Part shown: piece by piece, positions 31,256-41,522 of the stretch
Position numbering within the stretch: position 1 is the stretch's first letter
Layout: each line of letters starts with the position of its first letter
Source: Aminobacter sp. AP02
GTDB taxonomy: Bacteria; Pseudomonadota; Alphaproteobacteria; Rhizobiales; Rhizobiaceae
Length of the DNA: 64,000 bases
Assembly: GCF_003148805.1 (NCBI RefSeq)
Contig: NZ_QGGX01000008.1
Coordinates: 62,001-126,000 of the forward strand
Direction of reading: 5' to 3'
Notes under the pieces: generated by a model
The model's input: only the letters and a program-made list of their open reading frames with translations
What the model was told of the DNA's origin: nothing
Database searches by the model: none
Made by a program: the position numbers and the translations under genes

Positions 31256-33631
31256 TTAGAAGCGGGTCGAAATGCCGAAGTTGAATTCCTGCGTATTGTC
31301 GGTGTCCTGCTTGGCCACCGGCACCGCATAGTCGATACGCAGCGGGCCGAACGGCGACGCCCAGAGCAGGCCGATACCCACGGAAGCGCGCCACTGCATG
31401 TCGGTCGAAGTACCGAAATTGACCGGCGGGGTCGTTTCGATCTTGCTTCCGTAAAGCGTTGCGGCATCCGCGAACACCGCACCACGCAAGCCGAAGCTCT
31501 CGGGAACGACGGGGATCGGGAACTGCGCCTCGGCAGTGGCATTGAAGTAAGTCGTGCCGCCAAGGTGCTCGCCGGTTGCCGTATCAACCGGGCCGATGCC
31601 GTTGTACTCGAAACCGCGGATCATGCGATCGTTGTTCTTGAACTGGTCGAACACACGCAGACCATCGTCGCCGAAGCCCTGAACATGACCGCCGCCAGCC
31701 GAAAGAAGGGCAACAATATCAAGCTCTTCCGACAGAGTCTGATAGTAGGTACCGCGACCGGAGACCTTCACGAACTTGGCGTCGCCGCCCAGACCTGCCA
31801 CTTCGGTGGTGAAGTTGGCATAGATACCAGCGTGCGGGCTCTTCATGTCGTCGATGGTGTTGTAGACAAGCGTGCCGCTGACCGACGACTTGATCCACGG
31901 GCTGTCCGCGACACCGTCAAGGATAGCGATAGAGACGTTACACCTGGATGGGTCGTACGCGCCGCTGGAGTTCACGCAGTCGTCGGAGAGGTTATACTCC
32001 TCCTTCGAAATGTTGTAGGCCAGCTGCGTCGAGACGTTGTCGGTGATCGGAAGGCCGAAGCGGATCGTGCCACCGGTGATGTCGCTGTCGTAGTGATCGT
32101 AGTTACGCGTCTGGCGATAGATGTCGAAGCCAGCAGCAATACGGCGACCGAGGAAATATGGCTCGGTGAACGAGAAGCTGTAGTCACGCGAGTTCTTGCC
32201 GCCGCCGGCCGAGAACTTGATGAACTGGCCACGGCCGAGGAAGTTGCGCTCCGTGATCGAGCCTTCGATCGACGGTCCGGCATTGTCGCCGCCTGTCGAG
32301 TAACCAGCGCCAATCGAGAACTCGCCGGTCGACTTCTCGACCAGATCGACAACAAGCACAACCTGATCGGGCTGCGAGCCGGGAGCCGTCGAAACTTCGA
32401 CCTTCTCAAAGAAGTTCAGCGCTTCGAGACGCTTCTTCGCGCGCTGGATCAAAACCTGGTTGAAGGCATCGCCTTCGCTGACGTCGAATTCACGGCGGAT
32501 GACGAAGTCGCGGGTGCGCTCGTTGCCACGGATTTCGATGCGCTCGACGTAAGCCTTGGCACCCTGGTCGACCGTATAGACGACGTTGATGGTGCGCGAC
32601 TCGAAGTTGCGGTCACCGCGCGGCGTCACCTTGGCGAAGGCATAACCCTTGCCTGCGACATTCTCGGTGATGGCAATGATCGAGTCTTCGACATTCTTGG
32701 CGTTGTAGACATCGCCCTTGCGGGTTTCGACCAGCGACTGCAGCTGGGCGCCATCAATCTCGGCGATCGTGCTCTCGACCGAAACGTCACCGAACGTGTA
32801 ACGCTGACCTTCATCAACGGTGATCGTGATCGTGTACTGGTTGGTCGCCTCATCGAGTTCGCCAAAGGCGGACACGACCTGGAAATCAGCATAACCGCGA
32901 TTGAAATAGAAGCGACGCAGCGCTTCCTCATCGGCGCGCAGACGGTCTTCGTCATAGATGTCGTCACGCAACATGAACGACAGGACCGAGGAACGCTTGG
33001 TCGAGATGACATCCGAGAGACGACGATCGCCAAAAGCGGAGTTGCCGACGAAATTGATCGCCGCGATCTTGGTGCGACCGCCTTCATTGATCTCGAACAC
33101 CACGTTGACGCGGTTTTCGCCGAGATCCATGACCTTGGTGCCGACAGTGACGTCGTCGCGGCCAACGCGCTTGTATGCTTCTTTGATCGTCGCTGCGTCA
33201 GCATCGAGCGCTGCCTGCGAAAACGCGCCGCGCGGCTTGAGCTGAACTGCGCCGCTAAGCTGCGCGTCCTTGAGCTTCTTGTTGCCCTGGAACAGCACCT
33301 GGTTGACGACCTGGTACTCGGAAACCTGGACCACCAGCGTCGAGCCGACCTGGTTGATTCGAACGTCGGAGAACAGGCCGCTGCCGAACAGTGCCTTCAC
33401 GGCGTCGTCGATGTCGGTGTTCGAAAACGACTTGCCTGGCTTGATGGTGATGTAATTACGAACAGTGTCCGCATCGACGCGCTGATTGCCGCGAACTTCG
33501 ATCCGATTGACCACCGCCGCCTGAGCGGCAGACACGGCAACAAACTGAACCGCCACTGCTCCCGGTACGGCCAGCGCGGCGGAAAGAGCTACCGCGGACG
33601 CGGCGCTCGCAAACTTAAATGCTGCCTTCAT
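31256..33631 (-). CDS. bamA: Outer-membrane protein assembly factor BamA
   Basis: Essential Omp85 protein that inserts beta-barrels into the outer membrane; 791 residues. A signal peptide (MKAAFKFASAASAVALSAAL...) is cleaved near AQA-AVV at about 42. POTRA domains follow to about 400 (VNRIEVRGNQRVDADTVRNY opens the first). The beta-barrel then ends in the outer-membrane signature GISTRF with a terminal Phe. The start was moved from 33730 to the signal peptide (AAGGG 5 nt upstream). It sits behind rseP across 220 nt. Confidence 0.97.
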   Translation of the reverse strand: MKAAFKFASAASAVALSAALAVPGAVAVQFVAVSAAQAAVVNRIEVRGNQRVDADTVRNYITIKPGKSFSNTDIDDAVKALFGSGLFSDVRINQVGSTLVVQVSEYQVVNQVLFQGNKKLKDAQLSGAVQLKPRGAFSQAALDADAATIKEAYKRVGRDDVTVGTKVMDLGENRVNVVFEINEGGRTKIAAINFVGNSAFGDRRLSDVISTKRSSVLSFMLRDDIYDEDRLRADEEALRRFYFNRGYADFQVVSAFGELDEATNQYTITITVDEGQRYTFGDVSVESTIAEIDGAQLQSLVETRKGDVYNAKNVEDSIIAITENVAGKGYAFAKVTPRGDRNFESRTINVVYTVDQGAKAYVERIEIRGNERTRDFVIRREFDVSEGDAFNQVLIQRAKKRLEALNFFEKVEVSTAPGSQPDQVVLVVDLVEKSTGEFSIGAGYSTGGDNAGPSIEGSITERNFLGRGQFIKFSAGGGKNSRDYSFSFTEPYFLGRRIAAGFDIYRQTRNYDHYDSDITGGTIRFGLPITDNVSTQLAYNISKEEYNLSDDCVNSSGAYDPSRCNVSIAILDGVADSPWIKSSVSGTLVYNTIDDMKSPHAGIYANFTTEVAGLGGDAKFVKVSGRGTYYQTLSEELDIVALLSAGGGHVQGFGDDGLRVFDQFKNNDRMIRGFEYNGIGPVDTATGEHLGGTTYFNATAEAQFPIPVVPESFGLRGAVFADAATLYGSKIETTPPVNFGTSTDMQWRASVGIGLLWASPFGPLRIDYAVPVAKQDTDNTQEFNFGISTRF

Positions 33632-33765
33632 TGGCCCTTGTAACCTTTTTCTCGAAGTCCCCACGGCGAGAAAACCGGACGTCGCGGTAAATTTCCCGTA
33701 CCGTATTAACCGGATTTTCCCTACACGCAAGGCTTCTAGTTAATTTGTATTTACTTACCTTGCGA

Positions 33766-33785
33766 GCGTGACTTTCGCGTCACGC
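33766..33785 (-). other. Hairpin in the rseP-bamA gap
   Basis: GCGTGAC (33766-33772) pairs with GTCACGC (33779-33785) around TTTCGC. It lies 66 nt after the rseP stop and 134 nt before bamA. It lacks a U tract. The rest of 33632-33851 has no gene and probably carries a bamA promoter. Confidence 0.45.
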
Positions 33786-33851
33786 ATATCGTCCCGGATG
33801 GTAAACGCCCCCTCAACAGGACCCTTGTCCGTCCAAAATTTCTTCATGATT

Positions 33852-34988
33852 TCAGCAACCAAACAAATCGTTCCAGAAAACGAAACCCATAAAAGCAAGA
33901 ACCAGAATCATCCCCACGCGGTATATCGCTTCCATCGCCCGCTCGGAAACAGGGCGCCGGATCACAGCCTCTACCGCATAGAATGCGAGGTGGCCGCCGT
34001 CCAGCGGCGGAATCGGCAGAAGGTTAAGAAAACCGATCCCGACAGACAAGAGCGCCACGAGTTGGACCAGCCATACAAAGCCCATCTGAGCCGCCTTGCC
34101 GGCCATGTCGGCGATCTTCACCGGTCCGCCGAGCTGGCACTTGTCCTCGCGACCGACAACGAACCGCTTGAGGAACTGCCCCGTGCGCTCGATGATGTGC
34201 CCCGTCTCGGACACCGCCTGAACGAAGGCGCCGCCAGGGCTGTAGCTGATCAGCCGCGGCTGTCCCAACTCCTCGTTGTTGACCACGCCGATGACGGCGA
34301 CCTTGACCGAATTGCCGAGCGCATCTTTCTGCTCCACCAACTCCGGCGTTGCCGTGACGGTGACGTCCTTACCGTCGCGCAACATCACGAAAGTAATGGG
34401 ATCGCCGCCACGGCCCGAAACTAGGCGCTGAACGTCGGAGAAGGTTTCCACCGGGCTGCCGTCGACGCTGACGAATCGGTCGCCCGGCTGAATGCCGGCA
34501 TTCGCCGCTGGACTTGCCGCACGAACCTCGGCGACCGTCGGCTCCATGACATAGCGGCCATAGGCCGAAAACATCACCGTGAAGACGGCAATCGTCAGAA
34601 GGAAGTTGAACAAAGGGCCGGCAACCACAGTCGCGGCACGCTTCCAGACCGGCTGGGTGTGAAAGGCGACCTTGCGTTCATCGGGACTGAGATGGTCGTC
34701 CTCGGCTCCCGGCGCGGAGGTAACATTCATGTCGCCGACGAATTTGACATAGCCGCCCAGAGGGATCGCGCAAAGCTTCCAGCGCGTGCCGCGGCGGTCG
34801 TTGAAACCCAGCAACTCGGGCCCGAAGCCGATCGAAAAGGCCTTCACCCCGATCCCACACCAGCGACCGACGAGATAGTGGCCCATCTCATGCACGAACA
34901 CGACGATGGTGAGCACGAACAGGAACGGCACAATGGTGCCGATCAACAGACCGTCAGTACTCAGGAAGCCGGGTATATACTCGTTCAA
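33852..34988 (-). CDS. rseP: Site-2 intramembrane zinc protease RseP
   Basis: Cleaves membrane-bound anti-sigma factors and signal-peptide remnants; 378 residues. The zinc motif is HEMGH (33-37) in the first membrane helix. A single PDZ domain covers about 130-215 (VRAASPAANAGIQPGDRFVS). The third zinc ligand is in NLLPIPPLDGGHL near residue 325. The start is TTG (34988), with GAGGG 6 nt upstream and no ATG before the first helix. It lies between cdsA and bamA, the common proteobacterial order. Confidence 0.95.
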   Translation of the reverse strand: MNEYIPGFLSTDGLLIGTIVPFLFVLTIVVFVHEMGHYLVGRWCGIGVKAFSIGFGPELLGFNDRRGTRWKLCAIPLGGYVKFVGDMNVTSAPGAEDDHLSPDERKVAFHTQPVWKRAATVVAGPLFNFLLTIAVFTVMFSAYGRYVMEPTVAEVRAASPAANAGIQPGDRFVSVDGSPVETFSDVQRLVSGRGGDPITFVMLRDGKDVTVTATPELVEQKDALGNSVKVAVIGVVNNEELGQPRLISYSPGGAFVQAVSETGHIIERTGQFLKRFVVGREDKCQLGGPVKIADMAGKAAQMGFVWLVQLVALLSVGIGFLNLLPIPPLDGGHLAFYAVEAVIRRPVSERAMEAIYRVGMILVLAFMGFVFWNDLFGC

Positions 34989-35066
34989 ATCAAGCCCTCA
35001 ACCAGATCGAGCCTCAAGTGAGGCACCGTGCCTTGCCCGAGGCTTGCGACCCCGTGCTGCGGTCGC

Positions 35067-35909
35067 TCAGGCCGGAAACAGTCCTTGCGCCGGATGATTG
35101 GCCGAGCCCGACATCCAGCCGATGACGTATAGGGCAAACGCCGCCGCGACAAGCCCATCGACCCGATCCATCACGCCGCCGTGGCCGGGTATGAGCGAAC
35201 CCGAATCCTTGTAACCATGTCGGCGCTTGACCCAGGATTCGAAAAGATCTCCCGCCTGCGAGATTATCGAGAGCGCCAAGGCAACGATTGCCAGGGCAAA
35301 GAGATTGCCAGCCCCAAGGACACTCGCAAGCAGAAGTCCTGCCACGACGCCGCCGATCGCCCCGCCAAGCGCTCCGCTGCGGGTCTTGCCGGGCGAGATT
35401 GCAGGCGCAAGCTTAGGTCCGCCGATCCTGCGGCCGACGAAATAGGCGAAGATGTCGGTCGCCCAGACAACCGCGAACAGAAACAGGATGGCGATCAGGC
35501 CGGCTGCGTCATTGCCGCGCAGCAGCGCCAGAGACAGGCCGGAGAGCGCAGCGTAGCCAAATCCGGTGGCTTCCCAGGCCGCTTCACCGCGTAGCCGACC
35601 CACGACCCACAGAATCACCGCAAAGACAGCAGTGAGGCCGATCAGCACAAGCGCCGGCACTCCAGCGACCAGGGCACCTGCAAACAGCAAGATCGCCACT
35701 TCGGGCAGCATGGCAAGACCACCCATGGGCGAGCCCGCATCGCTCTTCGGTCGCGACATGCGCGACCACTCGTAGAATATGGCAAGGGCAATGGCCGCCG
35801 ACAGCAGCCTGAACGGCATGCCGCCGAGCCAGGTCAGGAGCAGCACCGCCGCCGCGAGCACGATCGCCGAAATTGTCCGGAGCTGGAGATTACTCATGTC
35901 AGTGGTCAC
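35067..35909 (-). CDS. cdsA: Phosphatidate cytidylyltransferase
   Basis: Makes CDP-diacylglycerol, the precursor of all phospholipids; 280 residues with about eight membrane helices. The family signature is present near the end: [20 protein letters not shown], then GVMDRVDGL. The GTG at 35909 overlaps the uppS stop (GTGA); an ATG four codons later (35897) is equally possible, and neither has a good ribosome site. Confidence 0.95.
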   Translation of the reverse strand: MTTDMSNLQLRTISAIVLAAAVLLLTWLGGMPFRLLSAAIALAIFYEWSRMSRPKSDAGSPMGGLAMLPEVAILLFAGALVAGVPALVLIGLTAVFAVILWVVGRLRGEAAWEATGFGYAALSGLSLALLRGNDAAGLIAILFLFAVVWATDIFAYFVGRRIGGPKLAPAISPGKTRSGALGGAIGGVVAGLLLASVLGAGNLFALAIVALALSIISQAGDLFESWVKRRHGYKDSGSLIPGHGGVMDRVDGLVAAAFALYVIGWMSGSANHPAQGLFPA

Positions 35910-36625
35910 GAAGCGACGTCGCGCGCAGCAAGCCCGCCAAAGCGGCGTTCTCGGCCGGTATACTCGTGCAAGGCCTCGCTCAGATGCTCGCGAGTAAAGT
36001 CCGGCCAGTAGCAGGGCAGGAAAACAAGTTCGCTGTACGCCGACTGCCAGGGCAAGAAATTGGATAGCCGAATTTCGCCGCTGGTACGAATCACCAGATC
36101 GGGATCAGGGATCCCCGATGTGTCGAGCTCTTCGGCGAACAGTTCCGGCGTGATCGCTTCGCTGGTGATCTCGCCACGCTTGACCGCTTCGGCGAGCCTG
36201 CGCGCCGCGCGCGCGATCTCGTCGCGCCCACCATAGTTGAATGCGATGACCAAGGTCAGGGATTCGTTGGCGGCAGTCAGCGTTTCAGCTTCCTCCAGCA
36301 GGGAACGGATGTCGGGCTGCAACGTCGCGCGATCACCAATGATGCGAACACGCACACCGCTGTTGTGGAGCTCGGCCAAGTCGCGGCGAATGAAGATCTT
36401 GAGCAGCCCCATGAGGTCGGTGACCTCGGACTTCGGCCGCGACCAATTTTCCGACGAAAACGCGTAGACCGTCAGCCAAGAAATGCCAAGGTCCGCAGCC
36501 GCACGGACGGTGCGGCGCAGCGCCTCGACCCCGGCACGGTGCCCCGCAACGCGCGGCAGGCCGCGAGCTTTCGCCCAGCGACCGTTACCGTCCATGATGA
36601 TCGCGACATGCGCGGGCGTAGTCAT
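35906..36625 (-). CDS. uppS: Undecaprenyl (isoprenyl) diphosphate synthase
   Basis: Makes the C55 lipid carrier for peptidoglycan and polysaccharides; 239 residues. Motifs: [20 protein letters not shown] (catalytic Asp), [24 protein letters not shown] and the C-terminal [20 protein letters not shown] with YSELVF. Typical UppS has SGExRxSNFLxWQ, which is intact. It lies 29 nt behind frr. Confidence 0.96.
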   Translation of the reverse strand: MTTPAHVAIIMDGNGRWAKARGLPRVAGHRAGVEALRRTVRAAADLGISWLTVYAFSSENWSRPKSEVTDLMGLLKIFIRRDLAELHNSGVRVRIIGDRATLQPDIRSLLEEAETLTAANESLTLVIAFNYGGRDEIARAARRLAEAVKRGEITSEAITPELFAEELDTSGIPDPDLVIRTSGEIRLSNFLPWQSAYSELVFLPCYWPDFTREHLSEALHEYTGRERRFGGLAARDVAS

Positions 36626-36654
36626 CCGTTCGCTTCCGGGCCAGACAGTGGCCG

Positions 36655-37209
36655 CTAGACCTGCATGATCTCGGCTTCTTTTCCTGCAAGCAAGCTGTCT
36701 ATCTGGCTGATCGTGTCGTCGGTCAGCTTCTGCACCTTGTCGGACTGGACGCGCTGGTCATCCTGGCTGATATCGCCATCCTTCTCGGCCTTCTTGAGCG
36801 CGTCCATGCCGTCACGGCGCACGTGGCGCGCGGCGACCTTCGCGTTCTCGGCATAGGTGTGGGCGATCTTGACCAGTTCCTTGCGGCGCTGCTCGTTGAG
36901 TTCCGGCAGCGGAATGCGCAGGTTGGTGCCGTCAACGATCGGATTGAAGCCAAGGTTCGATTCGCGGATCGCGCGATCGACAGCGCCGACCATCGACTTG
37001 TCCCACACCGAGACCGAGATCATGCGCGGCTCCGGCACCGACACCGTCGCAACCTGGTTGAGCGGCATGGACGATCCGTAGGCCTGGACATGGATCGGGT
37101 CGAGCAGGTTGCTCGAGGCGCGGCCCGTGCGCAGCGAAGCAAGATCGTGCTTGAAGGCGTTGATAGCGCCTTCCATGCGGCGCTGAAGATCGCTGTAATC
37201 CGTGCTCAT
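36655..37209 (-). CDS. frr: Ribosome recycling factor
   Basis: Splits the post-termination ribosome with EF-G; 184 residues, the usual length. Motifs: [60 protein letters not shown] and [22 protein letters not shown] 7 nt before the ATG at 37209 rules out the longer frame to 37251. Confidence 0.97.
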   Translation of the reverse strand: MSTDYSDLQRRMEGAINAFKHDLASLRTGRASSNLLDPIHVQAYGSSMPLNQVATVSVPEPRMISVSVWDKSMVGAVDRAIRESNLGFNPIVDGTNLRIPLPELNEQRRKELVKIAHTYAENAKVAARHVRRDGMDALKKAEKDGDISQDDQRVQSDKVQKLTDDTISQIDSLLAGKEAEIMQV

Positions 37210-37253
37210 TGCAGTCTCCTTGGTCTCGAAGTCTCGGGACCGTCGTTCCAATG

Positions 37254-37976
37254 TCAGGCGTCCGCAACAACCGTGCAGCGACCGCCACCTTTCAATATTT
37301 CGCCGAACCCGCCTTTTTCATGGATCGAATAGACGATTATCGGAATGTTGTTTTCGCGCGCAAGAGCAATCGCTGCCGTGTCCATGATCGACAGGCCTTT
37401 TGTGATGACTTCTGCATGGGTAATGCGCTCGAAGCGGGTCGCGTCGGGATCCTTCTTCGGATCGGCCGAGTAGACGCCGTCGACCTGCGTGCCCTTGAAC
37501 AGCGCATCCGCGCCGATTTCGGCTGCGCGAAGAGCTGCGGCCGAATCGGTGGTGAAGAACGGATTTCCCGTACCGCCCGCGAAGATCACAACCTTGCCCG
37601 CATCCATATACGCGGTTGCCTGGCGCTGCGAGAAGCTTTCGCAAAGCTCCGGCATGGCGATGGCCGAAAGGACGACCGCATCGACGCCGAGCTTGACGAG
37701 TGACGTGCGCAAAGCCAGCGAATTGATGACGGTCGCGAGCATGCCCATGTGGTCGCCGGTGACCCGGTCGCCGCCCTTGGAGGCAACTGCCACGCCGCGG
37801 AAGATGTTACCGCCGCCAATAACGACGCCAACCTCGACGCCAAGCGCCCTCGCCTCGGCGATATCGGATGCGATGCGGTCGACAACCGAAACGTCGATGC
37901 CGAAATGCTGCTCGCCCATCAGGGCTTCACCCGACGCCTTAAGCAGTACGCGCCGGTAGAGCGGCTTGTCGGTCAT
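37254..37976 (-). CDS. pyrH: UMP kinase
   Basis: Phosphorylates UMP to UDP; 240 residues, an amino-acid-kinase fold. It starts [20 protein letters not shown]. It has [31 protein letters not shown], the nucleotide loop [20 protein letters not shown], and [17 protein letters not shown]. It lies between tsf and frr, the conserved order. Confidence 0.97.
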   Translation of the reverse strand: MTDKPLYRRVLLKASGEALMGEQHFGIDVSVVDRIASDIAEARALGVEVGVVIGGGNIFRGVAVASKGGDRVTGDHMGMLATVINSLALRTSLVKLGVDAVVLSAIAMPELCESFSQRQATAYMDAGKVVIFAGGTGNPFFTTDSAAALRAAEIGADALFKGTQVDGVYSADPKKDPDATRFERITHAEVITKGLSIMDTAAIALARENNIPIIVYSIHEKGGFGEILKGGGRCTVVADA

Positions 37977-38014
37977 GGGTTCCTCGCGGCAATTGAAGTT
38001 GGGTTCCGATACAC

Positions 38015-38046
38015 GAAGGGCGCCGCGATGTCACGCGGCGCCCTTC
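38015..38046 (-). terminator. Strong hairpin between tsf and pyrH
   Basis: GAAGGGCGCCGCG (38015-38027), loop ATGTCA, CGCGGCGCCCTTC (38034-38046); a perfect 13-bp stem 37 nt after the tsf stop. No U tract follows on the minus strand, so partial termination or mRNA processing is more likely than a full stop. Confidence 0.6.
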
Positions 38047-38083
38047 GGCTATCCTCAGGAAGCGCTTGATGCAGCGCTACTTT

Positions 38084-39004
38084 TTAGCCCTTAACGGCAG
38101 CAGCAACTTCAGCTGCGAAGTCGCTCTCTTCCTTCTCGATGCCTTCACCGAGCGCGAAGCGGACGTAGCCGCTGATCTTTGCCGGCGCACCGATCTGCTT
38201 TTCGGCATCCTTCAGTGCTGCCTCGACGGTAAGGTCGGGGTTGAGCACGAACGCCTGCTTGAGCAGCACGACTTCCTCGTAGAACTTGCGCATGCGGCCT
38301 TCGACCATCTTTTCGATGATGTTTTCCGGCTTGCCCGACTGGCGTGCCTGATCAGCGAAGATCGCCTTTTCACGCTCGACAGCCGAAGCGTCGACTTCAT
38401 CGGGCGTCAGTGCCAGCGGGTTGGTAGCTGCGACATGCATGGCGACCTGACGCGCGAAGGCGCGGGCCGCATCGTGGTTGCCGGCGGTCTCGATGGCGAC
38501 CAGAACGCCGAGCTTGCCGAGATTGTCGGCAACAGCGTTGTGGACGTAGGTGGCGACGACGCCTTCAGAAACCGAAAGCTTGACCGAGCGGCGGAAGCTC
38601 ATGTTTTCGCCGATGGTGCCGACAGCATCCTTGATGGTGTCAGCGACCGTCTTGTCCGAACCCGGATACTTCGCAGCGGCAACCGCGTCGGTATCGCCAT
38701 AAGCAAGAGCGACCTTGGCGACGTTGGCGACGATTTCCTGGAAGGCCGCGTTGCGGGCAACGAAGTCGGTTTCCGAATTGACTTCGACGACAACTGCTTC
38801 GCGCACGCCGGCATCGACGCCGACCAGGCCCTCGGCGGCGGTGCGGCTGGCCTTCTTGTCGGCCTTGGAGATACCCTTCTTGCGCAGCCAGTCGACCGCA
38901 GCTTCCATGTCGCCGCCGGTCTCGGTGAGAGCCGCCTTACAATCCATCATGCCCGCGCCGCTAAGTTCGCGGAGTTCTTTAACCTGTGCTGCCGAAATGC
39001 TCAT
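38084..39004 (-). CDS. tsf: Elongation factor Ts
   Basis: Nucleotide exchange factor for EF-Tu; 306 residues. It has the N-terminal UBA-like domain with [40 protein letters not shown], the core [16 protein letters not shown], and CLLKQ-like [16 protein letters not shown] near the end. It follows rpsB across a hairpin, the universal rpsB-tsf arrangement. Confidence 0.97.
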   Translation of the reverse strand: MSISAAQVKELRELSGAGMMDCKAALTETGGDMEAAVDWLRKKGISKADKKASRTAAEGLVGVDAGVREAVVVEVNSETDFVARNAAFQEIVANVAKVALAYGDTDAVAAAKYPGSDKTVADTIKDAVGTIGENMSFRRSVKLSVSEGVVATYVHNAVADNLGKLGVLVAIETAGNHDAARAFARQVAMHVAATNPLALTPDEVDASAVEREKAIFADQARQSGKPENIIEKMVEGRMRKFYEEVVLLKQAFVLNPDLTVEAALKDAEKQIGAPAKISGYVRFALGEGIEKEESDFAAEVAAAVKG

Positions 39005-39096
39005 TGTGGCCTCTTTGCTTCAAAATGCGCGAGCGCACCACCGAGGGTTCGATGATGCGCCGAACGCCGGCGCTAGTTGCGCCCAATCCTGAAAAG

Positions 39097-39118
39097 GAAG
39101 GCCGGTTGCCCGGCCTTC
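39097..39118 (-). terminator. Attenuator-like hairpin between rpsB and tsf
   Basis: GAAGGCCGG (39097-39105), loop TTGC, CCGGCCTTC (39110-39118), followed on the minus strand by CTTTTC. It begins 4 nt after the rpsB stop. A partial terminator here would set the S2 to EF-Ts ratio. Confidence 0.65.
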
Positions 39119-39122
39119 GCGA

Positions 39123-39905
39123 TTACGCCTGGGGCGTTTCGGTCGTCGGAGCCGCATCGAGCGCAGGCTCGACCGGGACTTCGGCCGATGCGCCGATGTC
39201 GACGCCGAGCGCGCCCTGCTGGCGTGCGATACCGTCGATCGCTGCCTTTGCAACCAGATCGCAGTAGAGCTGGATGGCGCGGGCGGCGTCGTCATTGCCG
39301 GGGATCGGGAAGTCGATCTTGTCCGGATCGCAGTTGGAGTCGATGATCGCGACAACCGGAATGCCAAGACGCTTGGCTTCCTGGATGGCGATTGCTTCCT
39401 TGTTGGTGTCGATGACGAACATCAGGTCCGGCGTCGAGCCCATGTCCTTGATGCCGCCGAGGGCCTTGTCCAGCTTCTCGCGCTCGCGCTCGAGGTTCAG
39501 GCGCTCCTTCTTGGTGAAGCCCTGGGCTTCGCCAGCGAGCAGCTCGTCGAGCTTGCGCAGGCGCTGGATCGAGTTCGAGATCGTCTTCCAGTTGGTCAGC
39601 ATGCCGCCGAGCCAACGCGAGTTGACGTAATACTGAGCCGAACGCTGGGCAGCGTCAGCAACGATGTCCGAAGCCTGACGCTTGGTGCCGACGAAGAGAA
39701 CACGGCCGCCGCGCGAAACGGTGTCCGAAATCTGCTTCAGCGCCTGGTGCAGCAGCGGCACGGTCTGGCTGAGGTCGATGATGTGGATGTTGTTGCGGGC
39801 GCCATAGATGTAAGGCGCCATCTTCGGGTTCCAGCGGTGGGTCTGGTGGCCGAAGTGAGAACCAGCTTCAAGAAGCTGGCGCATGCTGAAATCAGGCAGA
39901 GCCAT
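39123..39905 (-). CDS. rpsB: 30S ribosomal protein S2
   Basis: Small-subunit protein S2; 260 residues. It starts [20 protein letters not shown]. It has [39 protein letters not shown] and [20 protein letters not shown]. The last 35 or so residues are an acidic Ala/Pro/Thr-rich tail typical of alphaproteobacterial S2. It is first in the rpsB-tsf-pyrH-frr run. Confidence 0.98.
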   Translation of the reverse strand: MALPDFSMRQLLEAGSHFGHQTHRWNPKMAPYIYGARNNIHIIDLSQTVPLLHQALKQISDTVSRGGRVLFVGTKRQASDIVADAAQRSAQYYVNSRWLGGMLTNWKTISNSIQRLRKLDELLAGEAQGFTKKERLNLEREREKLDKALGGIKDMGSTPDLMFVIDTNKEAIAIQEAKRLGIPVVAIIDSNCDPDKIDFPIPGNDDAARAIQLYCDLVAKAAIDGIARQQGALGVDIGASAEVPVEPALDAAPTTETPQA

Positions 39906-40036
39906 TCTCTATTTCCTTTTCCGGTTAGCCTCCACGGACCATGACGCTCTTTGCGAGATTGCTCGAAACGCCACCGGGCGGTCTCAGCCGGATTTCTCCC
40001 GGTCGGAAACCAAAGTCCGTGTGTGGAATGCGGCGG

Positions 40037-40065
40037 CATATAAACGCATTGCCCGCCCTGCGCAA
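40037..40065 (-). promoter_or_regulatory. Candidate rpsB promoter (-35 TTGCGC, -10 TATATG)
   Basis: On the minus strand TTGCGC (40065-40060) and TATATG (40042-40037) are exactly 17 nt apart. Transcription would start near 40030 and give a leader of about 125 nt. This 295-nt gap between rpsB and the DUF4031 gene holds no gene that I can support. Confidence 0.5.
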
Positions 40066-40200
40066 CCCCGAGACCGGGCCAACATCGGCACAAACCGAGG
40101 CTTTCTGCGCCTCAGCGCCGCATAACGATGGATGCAGGCATTCAGCGCCGAGATTCCGGCACTTGCAATCCAGTCCTCGATTCTAGTGACCGGAACGAAT

Positions 40201-40542
40201 TCAGCTACCGGCCGCCCAACGCGACATGCCGGGCTCTTCCCGCACCGGCTCCGCCACGGGCTTGGGTTCGCGGCGCTTGAAATTGCGGACACGTACCCGG
40301 CGGAACACAGCCACGATCTCGTCGCGGCTGCATTCGATAGCGCCCAGGCGCACGGCCCTGTCGCGCTCGAACCCAGTGATGTCATAGTGCGGGGCAGATG
40401 TTTTCGGCGGCCCCTGGTAGGACGACCGCTTCAGTCCAAGCTGGGCGGCAAAGCGATGCAACTGGTCAGTGTCGTCGGCGAGCAGGTGGCACCAGCGATG
40501 GCCCACCCACTTCCAGATTGCCGCATCGACATAAACAGCCAC
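40201..40542 (-). CDS. DUF4031 domain protein
   Basis: A 113-residue protein with a GTG start: AVYVDAAIWKWVGHRWCHLL, then ADDTDQLHRFAAQLGLKRSS and YQGPPKTSAPHYDITGFERD. This is the DUF4031 pattern (a short VYVD strand, a cHLxAD segment and a HYD motif). The function is unknown. The last 25 or so residues are a basic Pro/Glu tail. It starts 9 nt after the eipB stop, so the two genes are probably cotranscribed. Confidence 0.8.
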   Translation of the reverse strand: MAVYVDAAIWKWVGHRWCHLLADDTDQLHRFAAQLGLKRSSYQGPPKTSAPHYDITGFERDRAVRLGAIECSRDEIVAVFRRVRVRNFKRREPKPVAEPVREEPGMSRWAAGS

Positions 40543-40551
40543 GGCGCGCGC

Positions 40552-41379
40552 TTACGGCTTGCAATTGCCTTGCGGCACGGGAAACAGCGCCAGATTGACC
40601 AGTTTGCCAGTCATCGAGAAGTCGCCATAATCCATGACCAGGTCCCGCGTCAGGCCGTTCTCGTGCAGCTTGAAGCTGATGCGATACTCAGGCACTTCCT
40701 CGCCGCCGCCCTTGCTCTCGTCAAAATAGGCGATGTCGACAGGCCAGTACTTGTCCTTGGCAAGCCCGGCAAGCGCGGGAATCTCGGGATCTGTCTTGGG
40801 CGCTTCGCTCTTCTTGCCAACGATGACGGTCGTGGTCATCACCTTGTCGGCATCTTCCGAACCATCGAACAGGCTGGTTTCATAGAAGGTCTCGCCCTTC
40901 TCTGCCTTGTTGATCAGTTCGACCAGATGCTGGGTCGGAAACTGGGTCTTGGCCAGATCGACGGAACCGGCCTCCGGCTTTTCCAGCGACACCTTGAGCC
41001 CGTTTTCCGAGCGCGTCGCCGTGCCCTTGACCTCGCGATCGAGATTTTGGTCGACAAAGGACTTTGTGACGAAGGAGAAGGTCTTGCCTTCGCCATCCTC
41101 GAAGGTGGTCGTTTGCTGATCGGTCAACTGGGTGTTTTCGTTGGTCGCGATCCTGGTCACGAAGCGGAACTTGACCGTGTAGCCTTCGCAAGCCGAACCG
41201 TTGAACTCATAGACCATGCGACCGGAAAGGCCGGTGATTCCGGACTTGTCCGACGCTTGATCGAGCACAAGGTCGTAGACCGCGCGATGAGGTGCGAGCA
41301 CTGGTGCAGCAAATGCCGGCGCCAAGGGCAGCACCGAGGTGGACAGGGTAGCGAGAAGGACAAGGCGCGTTGCGCGCAT
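40552..41379 (-). CDS. eipB: Periplasmic envelope integrity protein EipB (DUF1849)
   Basis: A 275-residue exported protein: signal peptide MRATRLVLLATLSTSVLPLA...AFA, then a beta-spiral fold recognised as DUF1849 (APHRAVYDLVLDQASDKSGI, GRMVYEFNGSACEGYTVKFR). Two cysteines remain in the mature protein, Cys64 and Cys273. They match the pair that forms the disulfide closing the barrel in Brucella EipB. EipB is a conserved Rhizobiales periplasmic protein that maintains envelope integrity together with TPR proteins. It is divergent from ridA across 143 nt. Confidence 0.88.
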   Translation of the reverse strand: MRATRLVLLATLSTSVLPLAPAFAAPVLAPHRAVYDLVLDQASDKSGITGLSGRMVYEFNGSACEGYTVKFRFVTRIATNENTQLTDQQTTTFEDGEGKTFSFVTKSFVDQNLDREVKGTATRSENGLKVSLEKPEAGSVDLAKTQFPTQHLVELINKAEKGETFYETSLFDGSEDADKVMTTTVIVGKKSEAPKTDPEIPALAGLAKDKYWPVDIAYFDESKGGGEEVPEYRISFKLHENGLTRDLVMDYGDFSMTGKLVNLALFPVPQGNCKP

Positions 41380-41522
41380 ACACTGGCTCCGATCGGTGCG
41401 GCCACGGCAGGCCGCCTTGAATGATGGTCCACCTTAAAAAAAGTCGTGGCGGAAGCGAGGCAAACATAGCACTTTCGGCGCAACCTCACCTACCACCCGA
41501 GACTCAGAGATAAGGAAAGACG

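Noticed and set aside
31187-33643. 818-codon open frame on the plus strand opposite bamA
   Set aside because: Antisense shadow of a clear BamA gene; composition is atypical and no domain is seen.
40000-40140. Possible tRNA or small RNA in the long gap upstream of rpsB
   Set aside because: No cloverleaf, T-loop GTTCGA element or terminator could be found; a promoter explains the space better.
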